DNA from: Paramacrobiotus metropolitanus
Taxonomy: Eukaryota; Tardigrada; Eutardigrada; Parachela; Macrobiotidae
Assembly (NCBI RefSeq): GCF_019649055.1
Contig: NW_026570222.1
Location: 3,782,001-3,846,000 of the forward strand
DNA: 64,000 bases
Direction of reading: 5' to 3'
Shown here: piece after piece, positions 1-13,675 of the stretch
Layout of the letters: each line of letters starts with the position of its first letter
How positions within the stretch are numbered: the first letter of the stretch is position 1
Notes under the pieces: generated by a model
What the model was told of the DNA's origin: nothing
Database searches by the model: none
The model's input: only the letters and a program-made list of their open reading frames with translations
Translations under genes and position numbers: made by a program

Positions 1-461
1 ACAAGTGCGTCGGTCATTTAACACTTCTTGGTTAACTCATCTTTGTTGCAAAGTAAACCGTTTTTTCCCACATGTCTTAAATACAACCTACAGGTAAAGC
101 GTTCCAGACTCACGTACTATAGACATACGACTCACAAATATATTGCTTACGTGAAAATTAATGCAAATATGTTGCAAAATATAAATTATTAGATATGAGA
201 CATTCTCATAGAGGAAAAAGTGTATAAACATATTGCACTGACCTGTTACTTATCAGTTATTAGTTAATGGCGACTGTATGCGATTACTCTTAAATCATTT
301 TAAAATTACAATTTACAAAGCGCTTTAAATAGTTGCATGGGAAAAAATTTAGACATGATGGAAAATTATTTTTTCACAGGCAAATAACACTGGTATTATC
401 AGGATATAAAAAACTGACATGGCTACCACCAAAGGTCATCAATATCTGTAGATGCGCATTC
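1..461. other. AT-rich non-coding sequence at window start
   Basis: I see no convincing open reading frame, RNA gene or repeat here. The stretch lies upstream of the surviving exons of the glutamate decarboxylase gene and would be expected to hold part of its 5' half or its introns. I could not find the missing N-terminal exons in it. Confidence 0.5.
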
Positions 462-940
462 GGCCCCGATCCCAAGGCATGATTTCGTATGCTCGCCTAG
501 CGAGCACAAACGGATACAGATTTCGAGCACCCAGCGGATCGCTTGGCGAATACGCAAAACTGTTTGTTTCAAAATGGCTATAACATTATTCTGCCATCAT
601 GCGCGACAACTTCTTAGGTATCAAAAATCTTCCCAAATGTTTCTTCATCTTTTGACGCTTTGCTTGACAGATCTCATGAATCTGATCCTGTTATAACAAA
701 AGATTTCATCCAGAACCAGATCCAGTTAAAACAGGATCTAGTTCTGGATGAAGTCTGCGAACCAATGCGTCAAACGATGAGGAAAATTGTGGGAAGATTT
801 TTGATACCAAAGAAGTTGTCGTGCATAATTGCAGAATAAAATTATAGCCATTTTGAATCAAACAGTTTTGCGTATTCAAGCGATCCGCTGTGCTCGAAAT
901 CTGTTTCAGCGTACGAAATCATGCCTTGGGATCGGGGGCC
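462..940. mobile_element. Foldback (long inverted-repeat) element, about 480 bp
   Basis: The left arm (about 462-720) and right arm (about 736-940) are inverted copies of each other. The outer tip GGCCCCGATCCCAAGGCAT is mirrored by ATGCCTTGGGATCGGGGGCC. The centre near 728 is also mirrored, through GATTTCATCCAGAACCAGA and TCTAGTTCTGGATGAAGTC. The left arm holds some 50 bp missing from the right. No coding sequence is visible inside, so a non-autonomous foldback element or MITE is the likely identity. It sits about 240 bp upstream of the first surviving glutamate decarboxylase exon, probably inside an intron. Target-site duplications were not identified. Confidence 0.75.
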
Positions 941-1175
941 CACCGTACATATACGTTTACTATAGAGTATGATCTAGGTACGATCGGAGTCTCATACTCA
1001 TCGGATACGAAAAGTTTTTTGGTTGTTTTTAGGACACCCGCGATTTTTCAATCAGATAAGCACTGGACTGGACCGTACGTAATATCAGTTCTTTTCAATA
1101 ATATTTACATGCGTAGCGACACTGTAAATATTGTTTATTTTAATACAAAAAATTATATAAGTTTGGACTTTACAG

Positions 1176-4100
1176 TCGTATCGCTAGCCGGAGAATGGCT
1201 GACGTCCACCGCCAACAGCAATATGTAAGTCGCGGGCCTGTTGGCCTATTGGCCATTAAACAAATTTATTTTCTATGTAATTTATTCTCTATTAATTTAT
1301 TTTTAACCAATTTTTTTGTCGTACTTATATCAAGACTTTCTACTTTCTTACTTATATCAAGACTACATTCATATCCAGTATATAATACTGTACAACAATA
1401 TTTAGTAAAACTGAATGATGGTTAATGATCTACTATTGCAATAACAATTTTCTATTTGCAAGCCACTTGTTTACAATCACATACAGGTTTACCTACGAAG
1501 TCTCCCCGGTTTTTGTTTTAATCGAAAAAATCGTTTTACAAAAGATGAGGGAGCTAATTGGATGGTCATCAGGGGACGGGATTTTTGCTCCAGGTAAAGT
1601 TCTTGTATTTAGTCGAATTTTTTTTCATCTCAAGCAACGATGCTCGTTTGACAAAAAATCTGTATTTTGCAGGCGGCTCAATTTCCAATTTGTATGCCGT
1701 TCATTTGGCGCGGCACAGAAAATTCCCGCAATGCAAAAGCAAGGGAGTCGCATGTCTGAACAAGAAACTTGTCATTTTTACTTCTGCGCATGTAAGTCTT
1801 TAATGCGTGGCGCAAACAATACATTTTTACGAACCAATGGGTAGATGTATAGTAAATGAGTAATGGAATAGCTTACTCTGAGAATAGTGTACTCTGTAGT
1901 TGTATATCTATATGAGTTTATTGTATATCGAGCGTAACATTTTTATCAACCGCAAACATACTATTGTCCCGAACCGAACGTACCTATGCAGAGTATCTGT
2001 ACTGGTATGTAGAAGTTCAACTAATTTCAAAAACGCTCGCGATCAATCTACTGCACCGATTCGTGTTACAAAACGCATTACTCTTTCCAAGATGGTAGGA
2101 AAGGTTGAATAACCGTGTTCACAATTAAATTGTAAATACCGGCAAATACTACGTAATCGTCTTCTTCGCAGTGCCATTACTCGATTCCCAGTGCCGCATC
2201 GGTGCTTGGGCTCGGGAAGCGATAACGTCGTGGAAATCCCTGTTGACGATAGGTATACTTTCGGTCGCAAAGCAGTAAAGTAATATTTTATTAATTGTAA
2301 GTGCCGCTTTCGCGTAACTTTGGGTTAGGAAAATCAAACCCGGAAAGAAAACAGACTTTTATCCACAAAAACTCATCACGTACGCTTACGTACTATACGC
2401 GCACTAAGTAACATTTCTGGTTATCATTAGAGGTAAAATGGACCTTAAGGAACTGGAAAGACAAATAATTACCTGTCTGGATCACGGAGATGAGCCGCTG
2501 TTGGTGAATGCTACAGCCGGAACTACTGTGCTGGGCGCATTTGATCCGATCAACGGAATTGCAGATTTATGCGAAAAATACGACATTTGGCTTCATATAG
2601 ACGTAAGATATCTCAGTCGACCATATTATTCTTGCGGATGCACAAATACGTATTGGACAACTAATTTCTTACTATTTGTTATGAGGAAAAACTATACTTT
2701 TAAAGTATATTACCAGTTGATTAAAATTGCTGTGTGCTTACATACAACATCATATTCGAAGGCCGCGTGGGGAGGAGGAGTTTTATTATCCCGACAGCAT
2801 CGTCACCTTGTTCATGGAATTGAGAGGTACGTATTTCATACAACCTCACAAAAAAGTCGAGACTAAATTTCGCTTGATTAGTTTTCCTAATCTGTTAGTA
2901 CGCGTACAGCTTTTCGGCGCGGTATGCAACCCATCACAGAAAAATATGGTTAGCAACTTATTAAAAAAATGAGGCACCATGCCAAATGTTGACGCATTGT
3001 TACAGAGCACAATCAGTGACTTGGAATCCACACAAAATGATGGGAGCGCATTTGCAATGTTCTGCAATTATTACACGCGAACCGGTGCGTATACTACAAA
3101 TTTCCGTTATCATGAAATATTGGTATTCATATTATTGCTGGTACGAGTACTGAGCATTCTGTTTGAGTGCAGTATCTTTAATACTTTACGTTATGAGTAT
3201 ACGTTTAGGTTAACAAACTGAATTATTTTCGCAGTTTGTCTTTTAATGGACAACTTGTGGTATTATTTTTTGAAAAACTATACCGGGTTTACCTGATTCT
3301 GTTTTTCATTTTCTAGAATCTCCTGTTCTCTTGCAATAACATGAGCGCAGACTATTTATTCCAACAAGATAAACACTACAACGTAGAATACGACACAGGA
3401 GATAAAGCGATACAATGTGGACGGCGCAACGACGTTTTCAAACTCTGGCTTATGTGGCGCGCTAAGGTAAAGGTCATAACCATCTGCGGCAACAAAAGCC
3501 GCCATTACAATAACACTGTCACATCATCTGTTGCAGGGTACCCTCGGTTTTGAGAAACAAATCAATGGATTATTCGAATTACGAGAGTAAACAAATCCAG
3601 ACATTAGCGGCTTGTAACTGAATTATTATCCTATTACTCTTTTGCAGTTATTTAGTCGGGCGTCTCAGAGAACTTCAGGATTTCGAGTTGTTATTAACCG
3701 AAGTAAGCCGTGCTACAACGTGATCATAATGATATACTACCTCTTTTCAGTGAACATGCAGTTCATTGGTAATGTACTGCTTTTTGCTACTACCGTACTA
3801 CTGTTCGCTAATTTCATAATTATTAGTTACTGCTTATCCGCTTCTACCACAATAAGTTAACTAGTTAATGATATGTAATGTAATCATTGCAGCCGGAATG
3901 TACCAATGTCTGCTTTTGGTATGTTTCGCCAAGTTGTGCTTCTTTCGTCGGCAATCGTCGTTACGAACGTTTAGGCCGGGTAAGACAATTCAGACTATCG
4001 TATTGTTATGTGAATTTTTCAATGATACAAACTTATGCTGAAGATCACCGCGATAATCAAAGCCCGCATGATGGACAGAGGAAGTTTGATGGTGGGCTAC

Positions 4101-4217
4101 CAGCCACTGGACGATAAGCCCAATTTCTTTCGGCCTATCATCTCTAATGCGGGCTCCACCAAGGAAGACATCGATTTTATGTTAGAAGAAATAGTGCGCA
4201 TCGGACGAGAGTTATAA
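1176..4217 (+). CDS. Glutamate decarboxylase (GAD65/67 type), 5'-incomplete, one frameshift
   Basis: This is a PLP-dependent group II decarboxylase that makes GABA from glutamate. Likely exons are 1176-1224, 1487-1593, 1673-1791, 2172-2252, 2431-2602, 2762-2826, 3006-3084, 3317-3466, 3537-3586, 3648-3702, 3893-3979 and 4044-4217. Visible family motifs are [39 protein letters not shown], the AAWGGG loop and the PLP-lysine motif WNPHKMMG (exon 3006-3084), then [12 protein letters not shown] and the C-terminal [13 protein letters not shown]. These fit GAD better than cysteine sulfinate decarboxylase. Roughly the first 150-200 residues of a normal GAD are not found; they lie outside the window or are lost. 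Exon 2172-2252 has one extra base near 2216-2220, which breaks the frame between VLGLG and SDNVVEIPV. All other exon phases fit. It may be a recent pseudogene or contain one assembly error. Confidence 0.85.
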
Positions 4218-5071
4218 TTAATTAAAAATCAAACTCAATGCATCTACATATTTGGCAACAATGTTAAGCAGCTGAATGACTTCTACAGTACATCAAAAAT
4301 TTTTTTGTGCAGCAATACGATATCTTTTGGCTATCTGTGGTATGGTGTTTTTGCATGTTCCGTAAAGCATAGTGCGGGGTACTGTATTTGTCGGAATGTT
4401 TTTTCAGTACTTCGAAGTATAGCCAGTTTAGTCAAGGGTGCGTTTGAATATTGAATATACACATTATGTATTTTCGTTTAATTTTTTTGTATCGTGAAAC
4501 TGTAACTGTGCACCCAGACACTGCTTAGCAGGACGTGTCACGCATTGGCTTAAACAGCTGCAACAACTACAGGATTCCGACAATAAAGCGTAACATTTGA
4601 TTTATTATAAACAGTAGCGCAAAGCATGACCTTCATTAAAAAATAATTAACCAATAGTCGGAATGTACCCATGTCTGCTTTTGATATGTACAAAAATCCA
4701 AATATGGTCACTAAATCACACATAAAATTTATTTATTTGCGTAAACAGCGAGCTCTTGAAATATCGAATCAGCAACGATGTAGTACCAATAGTCTTTCCA
4801 TGCAAAATCAATTCAAAGACTGGGTGTCAGAACAAACTGTTGATAAAAAAGATCAAACATGCGATCAAAACATTTTCCTCAAATGTCAGAAGAAACAGAT
4901 TATAAACATTATAAACAGAGCGAGGGCGTCACTATGCCAAAACTGGATTCAGTCCCACAACACATGACTGATAAACAGTACATTGGGGCAAACACAAGCC
5001 ATCCTCTTTACAAACCGCTTTCTAAGCCATCAAAGCCTCAAAAGAAAGCACCAGCCGAAACGGTGGCAAGT
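4218..5071. other. Spacer between GAD and CAND1, with a GAD exon remnant
   Basis: This is the convergent spacer between GAD (+) and the CAND1 stop (-). At about 4657-4690 it contains a near copy of the start of GAD exon 3893-3979: CGGAATGTACC, one mismatch, then ATGTCTGCTTTT, a G-to-A change and ATATGT. The change converts the Trp codon of the CFW motif to TGA, so the copy is not functional. Open frames on the + strand from about 4671 to 5131 show no family resemblance, and the last part is simply antisense to the CAND1 last exon. Confidence 0.5.
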
Positions 5072-8000
5072 CTAAGACGTATCCATCGGCACGTCGCCAT
5101 GAGAATGCGCGGACATACTGGTGGGAGATGATTCTGATTTCACCTGTTCCCACATTGCAGCCAGTTCCGGAGTTGATTTAATCGTGTTCTGCAGGTCTAC
5201 AACACTGCGGGATTTGTCTACAAACACAAGGACTTGCCACATACTTCTCACATTCCCCAGTTTTTGTAATCTGTTCCTTACTTCGGCAATCGATGCATAA
5301 AAAGTAACTTACTGGACGAATGGCCTTTTACATTTTACGAAGAATAGTGATCCACAAATGTGGATACCACGAATTTTTCCATCAGAAACGAGACAATATA
5401 ATTTTCTTACCGGCATCAGGAAGCAGCGTCAAAGCATGTACAGCCCGTAGTGCGGCCCGTTTCAACTCATCCGTCTTCTCGAATTCCTGCTTAACCGCCG
5501 AAGGTTTCACCTTGATTTGCAACACTTTAGAAATCTCCGCAGTGAACTGTTCCAAACGCTGGGTAACCGCATTCGGTGCAGCTGATACCAATCGGCGGAC
5601 GAACAAGAAACAAAGCGTCTTGATATCATAGTGATCGTTCAATCCGCGACTAACGTGCTCAATAAATTCAAAGATATTCAGGTGATCTAAGCACGCGTCC
5701 AGAAGTGTATACAGGCATTCGTAAGCGGCTTTTCGGCAGTCCAATCCATCATCAACTTCGTGTTTGAATGGTCCCATTTCCACCTCACGAATTAATTCCG
5801 GCTACAAAATATTCAACTCAATAAATTTACAATTATGCAAAATACGGCGTTACTGGACTCGCAACCACATCGAAGAATCGAACGCAAAATCAGCATAGTA
5901 ACATTCCGTCATTATGTATCAGCAGGGATCGTGAGCTATACAAAACTATCATCACTTGCAGGTATGGTCTGACACAATATTATTAAATTGTGAAGATCAC
6001 AAAATAACTAAACTGCTTCTTAGTTCTTACTTTAATAATGGTTTCTTTGTAAACCAGTGGCAGCAGGACATTCAATTTATCCTTTAGGAAAACTGGCTTA
6101 TTATGGGCGACGCAGTTAAAGAGTGTCAGTGCCGTTCGACGAACTGTCAGATCCGAATCATCCAAACATGCCAGAAACGTCCCAATATTATCCTTCAAAA
6201 CTTGGTCAATTTCGCGTCTCTAGAAGTTAAATACCGAAATACAGTAACTGTTACTTAAAAATAACTATGCTCAATTCGTGCAAAACATGTACATACTTCT
6301 TCGGAGATGGTGTATTTGATAGCCGTCACCATCGTGCAGCGGACTTGTACTTGAGTAGCCTTCTGCAGCACTTCACCCAAAACAGGAACGAATCGCTGAG
6401 GATCCAAAGCGGTCAGCTTGCCAAGGCATTCTCCCAGCAGATTGCGATAGCCCTCCTCAACAGATCCGGCTTTGTTGAGCAGTGCATTCCTAATAAAATC
6501 GCATAACTGATAATACTATGTACCTAAACTACAAACATTTAATAACTGCAAGTATTTCCATTGACAATGGGATTTTGAATGATTGGTAGAACGATACAGC
6601 AATTAATCGGAAGTATGAAATGTTTAATACGCAATTTACCACATCCGGTCCACATAAGGCGCAAAATCTGCCGCCGAGATCCTTTCCGAAGGTATTAAGT
6701 GTATTAGCTGAAAACAAAAGCAGGTTGGATAAATTATGATAATTATTATATATCTTTCTGTGCTTCTCGAAATCATTAATTAAGTTCTCTTCAGACCAAA
6801 CATTTTTATCAATCACTGGAAGTTCAGCAGGGAATGTGAGCTAAGAATCTGATCATCCTTTGTTTGAAACAAATTAATGCAAAATCTGTAATTAACAAAA
6901 CATACCTCTTTCAGCCCATTTAGTAAGACATACTGCTTCTGCACTTCATTCTCCAAATCTTTAATAATGGCCGGAACGAATTGTTTAATGTTACCACCGC
7001 ATATTTTGCCTAAATGCAAACCAAATGAATCGAGAAGTTAACTATTAACTTCACTATATTATAAGGATTTACCTAATGCCATGGCAGCGAACATCTTCGA
7101 ATCGTCTTTTCCTGTTTCAAATGCACAGTTAAATGCCTCCTGTAGCCCTTTTTGCCGAGAGAGATCACTGCCAATTGACAAAGCAAGATGTAAACATTTT
7201 TTGTTAGCCTCCATCAGATATACGAATATCGCGTTACCAGTAATAGCCTATTTCGCCGATAACCGCGAAGGCAATCATTTTAACATTCTCCGAAGAGGCA
7301 GGATTGCGAATATCATCAATGCAAGTAGCGACTACATTTTCAGCTGTACCACTAGCGATGGCCAAAGCCGCCACACATTTGGCCGTGCCGAAAAAACCCT
7401 GTCGATGCGTTGCCGAAAACACCACATCCGAAATGTTCTGGGAATTCAGTGTATTGGTGTATACCGGTTGGAGAAAGCTCTGGAACGAGAAAATACCAAG
7501 TGGACACTCATGTCACACCACATAAACCGATGAACGAAGACACAATACGATGCAGTGATCAGTTAGCAATTATCAACATCATGGATTTAGTCCCGTCTTG
7601 AAACACCATCATTTCTACTCGCACTGTTCATGAAAAAGCTTTTAAAATTGTAGCGGCGCTTACTTTACCTTAATAAGTGTCATTGGAGTTAATTCTTTAT
7701 CGTGCTTCGCACCACTTGCAACGAGCACTTTCAGAGCGTCTATAACCGCAGTCAAAGTTCCGCCTACAACGAAATAGTAACATATATTCCAATATATGAC
7801 CACTAGGAAGATTCTCAAAGGTTTTTCAGTTGTCTAACCTTGCATAATTGCTGAATTGCCAATTTCCACAATCTTTTTCACAATCTAAACCACAAACATA
7901 ATTACAGCCGGTATCCAGTACTGTATTGAAATTTTGCTGCAGGCAGCGACTGTACAATATTACGCGTTTCTTATTCACTCGTACCTGCTCTTTGTTTGCG

Positions 8001-11000
8001 ATGATAGCTAATGGATGACAGTCGCCGGCTGCAGCAATTACTCTCAAACTGACCTGAAACAAAAAAACCAGAATACCATAGGCAAATGCGAAACGCATAA
8101 TAAAGTAATATCAAAGCTGCAAAAACTGGAGATTCAATTTTCCATCAGATTCGAGAAAGTATTTTGGTCCGGGTCACTACGATTTATTCACTTAAAAACA
8201 CCTACAACACATACTTCAGATATCAGCAGATCTGATTCGTGGATCAGCGGCGGAAGCTCTTTGACAATATTACTAACAATTTGCGGGTCAATGCGAGTAC
8301 CTGTTAAAAAAAGAAGCGGCGTGGGAAAAATATATTTATCATAATTTTATACGCAGCAAACGCAATTATTTATGTGTACCATATTTGTTGAATAACTGAA
8401 CGATCAGCTGCAGCGTTGCTAATCGCAGATTCCGCAAATTTTTCCTCAAGAAAGACGTGGACAGGTTCAGTAATTCATCCTATAAAAGATTGATAATTTA
8501 ATGTAATATAAAATGTACGCACATGAAAGAGTATTCACTTACTAGTACTTCTGACACATCATTATGCAAAGGGGAACTAGTAACATTGACCAGAGCATTC
8601 ATTGTCGAAAGGCGTGTAGGTTCATTTTTGAGACGGTCAATAAAAATCGGCAAACATCCTTTCAGTTCAGGGCGCAAATAATCGCCCAGCGAAAACATCA
8701 ACTGACCCCTGCAAAACAAATGGCAATGTAGTTCCACTTACCACAAAAGCCTGAAATATCGTTATCAACAACAGATGAACGTTCTACGACGAAACTGCTC
8801 AGTGGTTCACTAGGGTCAACAGGGATTCAGTGGTGAATTTATACATCATAGCAATAACAGAATACGAGATCTGCCAGATGCAGCAACAGCCCAGTGACAA
8901 AAAGCAACTTACATGCAGGATACAGCACGTTCTTTAATTTCCTGATCCAATGCAGAATCTTTAAAGCGCGATAATATGGCACCGTACAGTTCAGGGGCAA
9001 ACGGCGCAACATCCAACAACTGCGGCTTCCCTAACCAACAGAAAAAACAAAAGGTTTTAGTGTCATACAATTACTTAAACCTGCACACTTCTTTTCTGGT
9101 GTTTGCTTATTATAAACAAGTAAACGAATTTTCGACTTTCAAAATGCTTTTAAATCTTTTAGTAGGGGCGATAATTATTTAATGTACTTCTTTCCTTACC
9201 AACTGGCCGCAGAACCGAGATCAATTGCTGCAAGGCAGCCAATGATTCCGCAATCACCTTGTAGAAACTGTCACCGATGCACCGGCAAAATATCTAAGAT
9301 AGAAAAACTTAGTCCTGCCCAGAACATTCTAGTTATGGCCACATTCTAGGAGCGAAAGAAGAATTTTCACCTTAATCAGCTGACTAGCATATTTAGCAAA
9401 AAGCTCAGGCGGGTGAGTGGACATACAGCTCTGCAGGAAGTAAAGTGCTTCCAATTTGATATTCGACACTGATGACTTATCCCTGAGAAGAAAGCACAAT
9501 CAGCAAACACCTGATGGGAATTCAAAACATGGCATACACTAAGCAGAATTCCAATCCAGGTAGAAGCAAATGAAAATGTTCTGTCAAGCAGCCTTTGAGA
9601 ACCCCAACCAAACGACTAAGCATCTGCAGAGTGGCCTGCCGAGATTTTATGCTCTTGTCGACAATTAGCTTTTTCGAGGCTTTTATTAGTGCCGGAAGCT
9701 GCTCGCGAAGGGCGTCCGACACTCTAAAACAGTATTCACTCGGTTAGTTATCATAGTCTATGTCACAGTTTGACTATGGTTGCGTTGCGATGCGTTGTCG
9801 TACCCAACCGGTAAGTCACGTTCATCTCCGAAATCATTTTTGCTCCGCATTGCTCCTAGCGTGTTATCCGTCTGCTGCAACAGCGACGAAAAGGCATTTA
9901 TCACATCCACACGGACAGCATCTTCGCGATCTAGATTGAAAATAATTGGTGAACAACAATTGCAACAAACGATTACGTTAGCCACACCAGATTACCATAA
10001 AACCGTGCAATAAGTGCCGGACCAATGCGTTTCAAGCAATCCAAAATGTATTCCCTGCGAGTTGTGATCACGGCCTCTAAGCACTTCACGGCGCCTCGTC
10101 GCACTTTCCAACTGATATCTTCGTCGTCACTGAATTGACCTTCATCTCCACTACAGAATAACACAGGCCTGAACAAGCCGATATCGCAAGCAGCAAGCCA
10201 GGAAGTACTTAATCAACTAAGCAGAAAGTTAATTAATCGTAAATTCGTAATCGAATAATAGAACTTACTCCGCCCCCGTATCTTCTTCCATATCCTCGTC
10301 AGTATAGCTGTAATTAGGGTCGTACGACAAATACTTCAAAGCGACGTTCACAATCTGCAACAAAACATGTTCGCGGAGAATGAAATCAGAATAACACGCC
10401 TTTAGCATACATCGAGAACAAATGGTGACACTTCCGTTGGACATTTCTGCAGGAAAGTTTCCATGGTATGAAAGCAGTACTCGCGTAATTCATCATCGTC
10501 TTGCTGGGCAAACTTGAGGACATAACCGATGAATTCGTGGAGGTGTTTTCCAAAACGCAAACCCGCCGCTCGACTAGGAGGAATGAACCACTTGACAACT
10601 ACTTTTATCGCTCACCTTCATGCAGTAAATTGAGTTACCTAATTCCTTCCAAAAACTGGACAGTTGTTTTCGCATCATTCGCACTAATCTCCAAGGAAAT
10701 TTCTCGAAGAAGATTTTGGATCAACGTTTCGAACATTTCTTCGCTGCAGACATTCACAAGGTTGCCTGAAAAACGGCCAGGAATATTATAATCGTTTACA
10801 CAAACTCATTCATATATGGCATTTTTGAAACTGCACTGAAAGTGGCTTCGTACTGAGTGCAGTGATAGCTCGTTTGCGAACGGCCATACGGTTATTCTTC
10901 AGAAGCGGAAAAAAAGCATCCATTAGCACACTGTGATAGTTCACCAAATGGTCTGAAAATACACCCAAAATGACAGTAAATACTATGTTACATCGAACAA

Positions 11001-11945
11001 CACCCTTCTGCTGCAAAAACAAGTCAATCTTACGTCCGTGTTTTTGCAAAAGTGTTCCGATGATTTCCAGGATCTCCAGATGAATGGAGACTTCTTGAAC
11101 CTAGCAAGTCGAAATGTAGCGATCGATTTATAATTTCCAATAACCCGAATGAGTGTCTATAAGTCGGAAAATTTTACCAACCTTTTCTTTAGAAATGAAG
11201 GGATGCAATTTGCCAGTGACGCGCTTGGAAAGGTTCCCCACGAGTCCCTGGTTACTGCTGGGTAATTCGTGGAAGACAGTCTTCAAAGCTGTATGGAAAC
11301 GTGGTTTAGAAGTAGGTAATTCACAACCGGCTGCACTTTCATACCCATGCTAGAAATATCTCGCAACTGTGCCTGATCCTTCTCTCTGGTCATCGTGTTG
11401 AAGCACAGCTTATCCACAATGGTTTCCGCGCTGACGTCTCGTGCGCGCCGAATCAGAGGGCCCAGGCTAAAAGATTTTTAACTTACGAGTGAAGCCGGCG
11501 GAGACTGCGCGGTAAACTTCGAAAACTAACCATTTCACAGCCAGATTTTGAACTTCTCCGTTTTTGTCATCCAGAATTTTAAGCACACCGCTGACGACCT
11601 ACAAGCGCATTATTCCGCTCAGTTTTCATACATAAGCTGACGCCGCAAACAAACCTTTTTCTCGGTTTCATCGTCCAGTTGCACTGTCTCCTTTTGCAAC
11701 TCATTTATGAGATCATTAGCGGCCATATACCGAAAGTCCTTGTCGGGTTCGTTGAGCTGGAAGAAAGGCGAGTCAAGAACTTCTTACAAGAATACCGTAC
11801 TTAGACCTGATTTTCTTAAAGTGTATTTTTTTGCGACAGTGTGAATCGAAATTCAAGTGTTTTCATGTTAATCCATGCGAAGATTAATGCAGGGACCCCT
11901 CACCTTTTCCAACAAGGTTGAAATGGTGTACGTCTGGTTCGACAT
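5072..11945 (-). CDS. CAND1: Cullin-associated NEDD8-dissociated protein 1
   Basis: CAND1 is the HEAT-repeat exchange factor that binds un-neddylated cullin-RBX1 and swaps substrate receptors on SCF-type ubiquitin ligases. I placed 30 exons whose phases all agree: 11904-11945, 11655-11756, 11531-11598, 11345-11466, 11182-11288, 11034-11100, 10854-10952, 10639-10765, 10411-10573, 10269-10354, 9996-10150, 9804-9930, 9538-9723, 9371-9482, 9200-9293, 8913-9030, 8543-8708, 8380-8479, 8215-8300, 7985-8053, 7839-7884, 7669-7763, 7238-7479, 7073-7167, 6906-7009, 6640-6707, 6297-6489, 6031-6219, 5411-5801 and 5072-5217. The product is about 1254 residues, against about 1230 in human. Markers are the start MSNQTYTISTLLEK, the acidic insert before DEDISWKVRR, EMGPFKHEVDDGLD, VKQEFEKTDELKR, and the C-terminal PELAAMW with final MDTS, as in vertebrates. 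No frameshift was found over 3.8 kb of coding sequence. Confidence 0.95.
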
Positions 11946-13675
11946 TTTCCACGATATTCTAAAACAACAGTGTCAACGTACACCAACCAGCCGAACGGTC
12001 CAAGCACCGATGTGGAGAGCCCGGATTCAAGACTTCGCGAAAACACAATGACATCCAGATAAACTGTTAACGGATAAAAAAAGTTCCAATCCAATGCCGT
12101 TCGCCTTCTCAAAATGCGAAGCCTGCTCAAAATGTGAACTAACTTTTCAATCGTAACCCGCAAAAGTACACTACGCTGCCGAAATTCAATTCGTCAACAA
12201 TCGATCAGCTGACGTCACAGTTTAGGAACTTTATTAGCGATATTGCGCTTTACTTGCAGGCAGTTGCGATGCGCGCCGGCCCGGAAAGAAATCAACACCA
12301 TGCCAGTTAGTAAACAGAAAGTAAAAGTAGCATTTGTGGCAGTGAAAAAGCAACAGGCCAAAAGGAGAAAGCGGTATCCATCCAAATTGAATCGATATTT
12401 GTTCTTGCTTTCTGTTAAAGCTTGCTCGGCGGTGGCTCCTGCTGATCGGGACGTATGTGTCAAACACACAGCGGCATGCAGGTGACTTATGACGCCATAC
12501 CATCAGTCTAGTAAATGGTGCTGGATGCGTAGAACTGGAAAAGTGTCAGCACCACTCTTTCATTTGTCAGACAAATTTGTGCTTATTTATGAAAACTACA
12601 GCATATCGCTGTATTGAATACAGCATATCGCTGTATTCGATGCAAATAAGTGCACTTCGCACGCATACCCCTGCGTAGTTCCTACTTTGATTGTTCGCGA
12701 TTGTTTGTTGAGTGTATGCGACAGGGCAACCGCAAACTGACGGGAGCGATAAAACCAGCCACCCTCCGGAAGTCTCTATCGCCACGCAGATTTTCAAAAC
12801 AGCGACTTTAAACACGGCTCATTCAGCTGATGATCTGTCAGCAAAACCAAAACGATAAAGAAAATTAATAGAAAATGTCCTGCACAGGGAAATGTTAGCT
12901 GTCAGGTGGCCCGAAGTGCGAACCTATTACTGCAATGACTTACTGCCACCATGAAATTCGGTGTTCGGCCCCGCCCCAACGCGTTAGACCACAGGTGCTA
13001 TACTAATAATACTGCCTACCTATAGTTTGCCCTGTTAGCGCTACCTTGAATTTTCTATTTGGTTAGACCACGACAGCCAATGAGCGTGTTTACACCGGCT
13101 CCGCCTCCCTGCCACATATTAGGGGATCCGTAAATTTACGTAAGCAGCGAACTAGGAGAGGAAGGGGTGTCAGAAATGTGACACCTTCATAAACTTAACA
13201 TGGCGTACGAACCCGGGCACCAGGGGGAGGGGTCAAAATGTTCGAAGAACCTGCGCACGTAATTTAGGGATCCTCCCATAGGAATTCGGAGTAGACCTTT
13301 GAAAGTAAGTACTTAGTAACTTGCATTGAATTTGTGCCATTACTGCGCAAGTTCTCTAATAATTATGTCATGAATAATGCGCTTTGCAGGGGGAATGCCG
13401 AATGCGCTTTACTTCTGTGCATTGTACATAACTGTATCGGGTGACTGTTTTGTGAATTTAAAAATTCACCTGTGGCTGTGTTTTTATTAAAACTTAGAAT
13501 TAATGCTTTAATACGTTAAGTGCGTATTTGTTTCTAGAAGCAAATACGTAGTTCACTGATCGGGCAGTGGAGCGGGATCAGGCGCTGACATCGAGTGCCT
13601 TCGAGAAATCTTGGGAGCTGCTGTCACAGGGTGTTATTTGTAACAGTTTATTAACAATTACAACCACAAGCCAGG
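11946..13675. other. Intergenic region between divergent CAND1 and FAM162 genes
   Basis: This should hold the promoters of both flanking genes. Short open frames near 12243-12503 exist on both strands but resemble no family. A direct repeat of about 21 bp lies at 12599-12641, two copies of ACAGCATATCGCTGTATT; each unit contains the small inverted repeat ACAGC...GCTGT. GC-richer sequence at 12950-13270 has no visible coding content. I see no RNA gene. Confidence 0.5.

Noticed and set aside
4859-5131. Open + strand frame with Lys/Pro/Ser-rich translation
   Set aside because: Its second half is exactly antisense to the CAND1 last exon, and no family is recognised.
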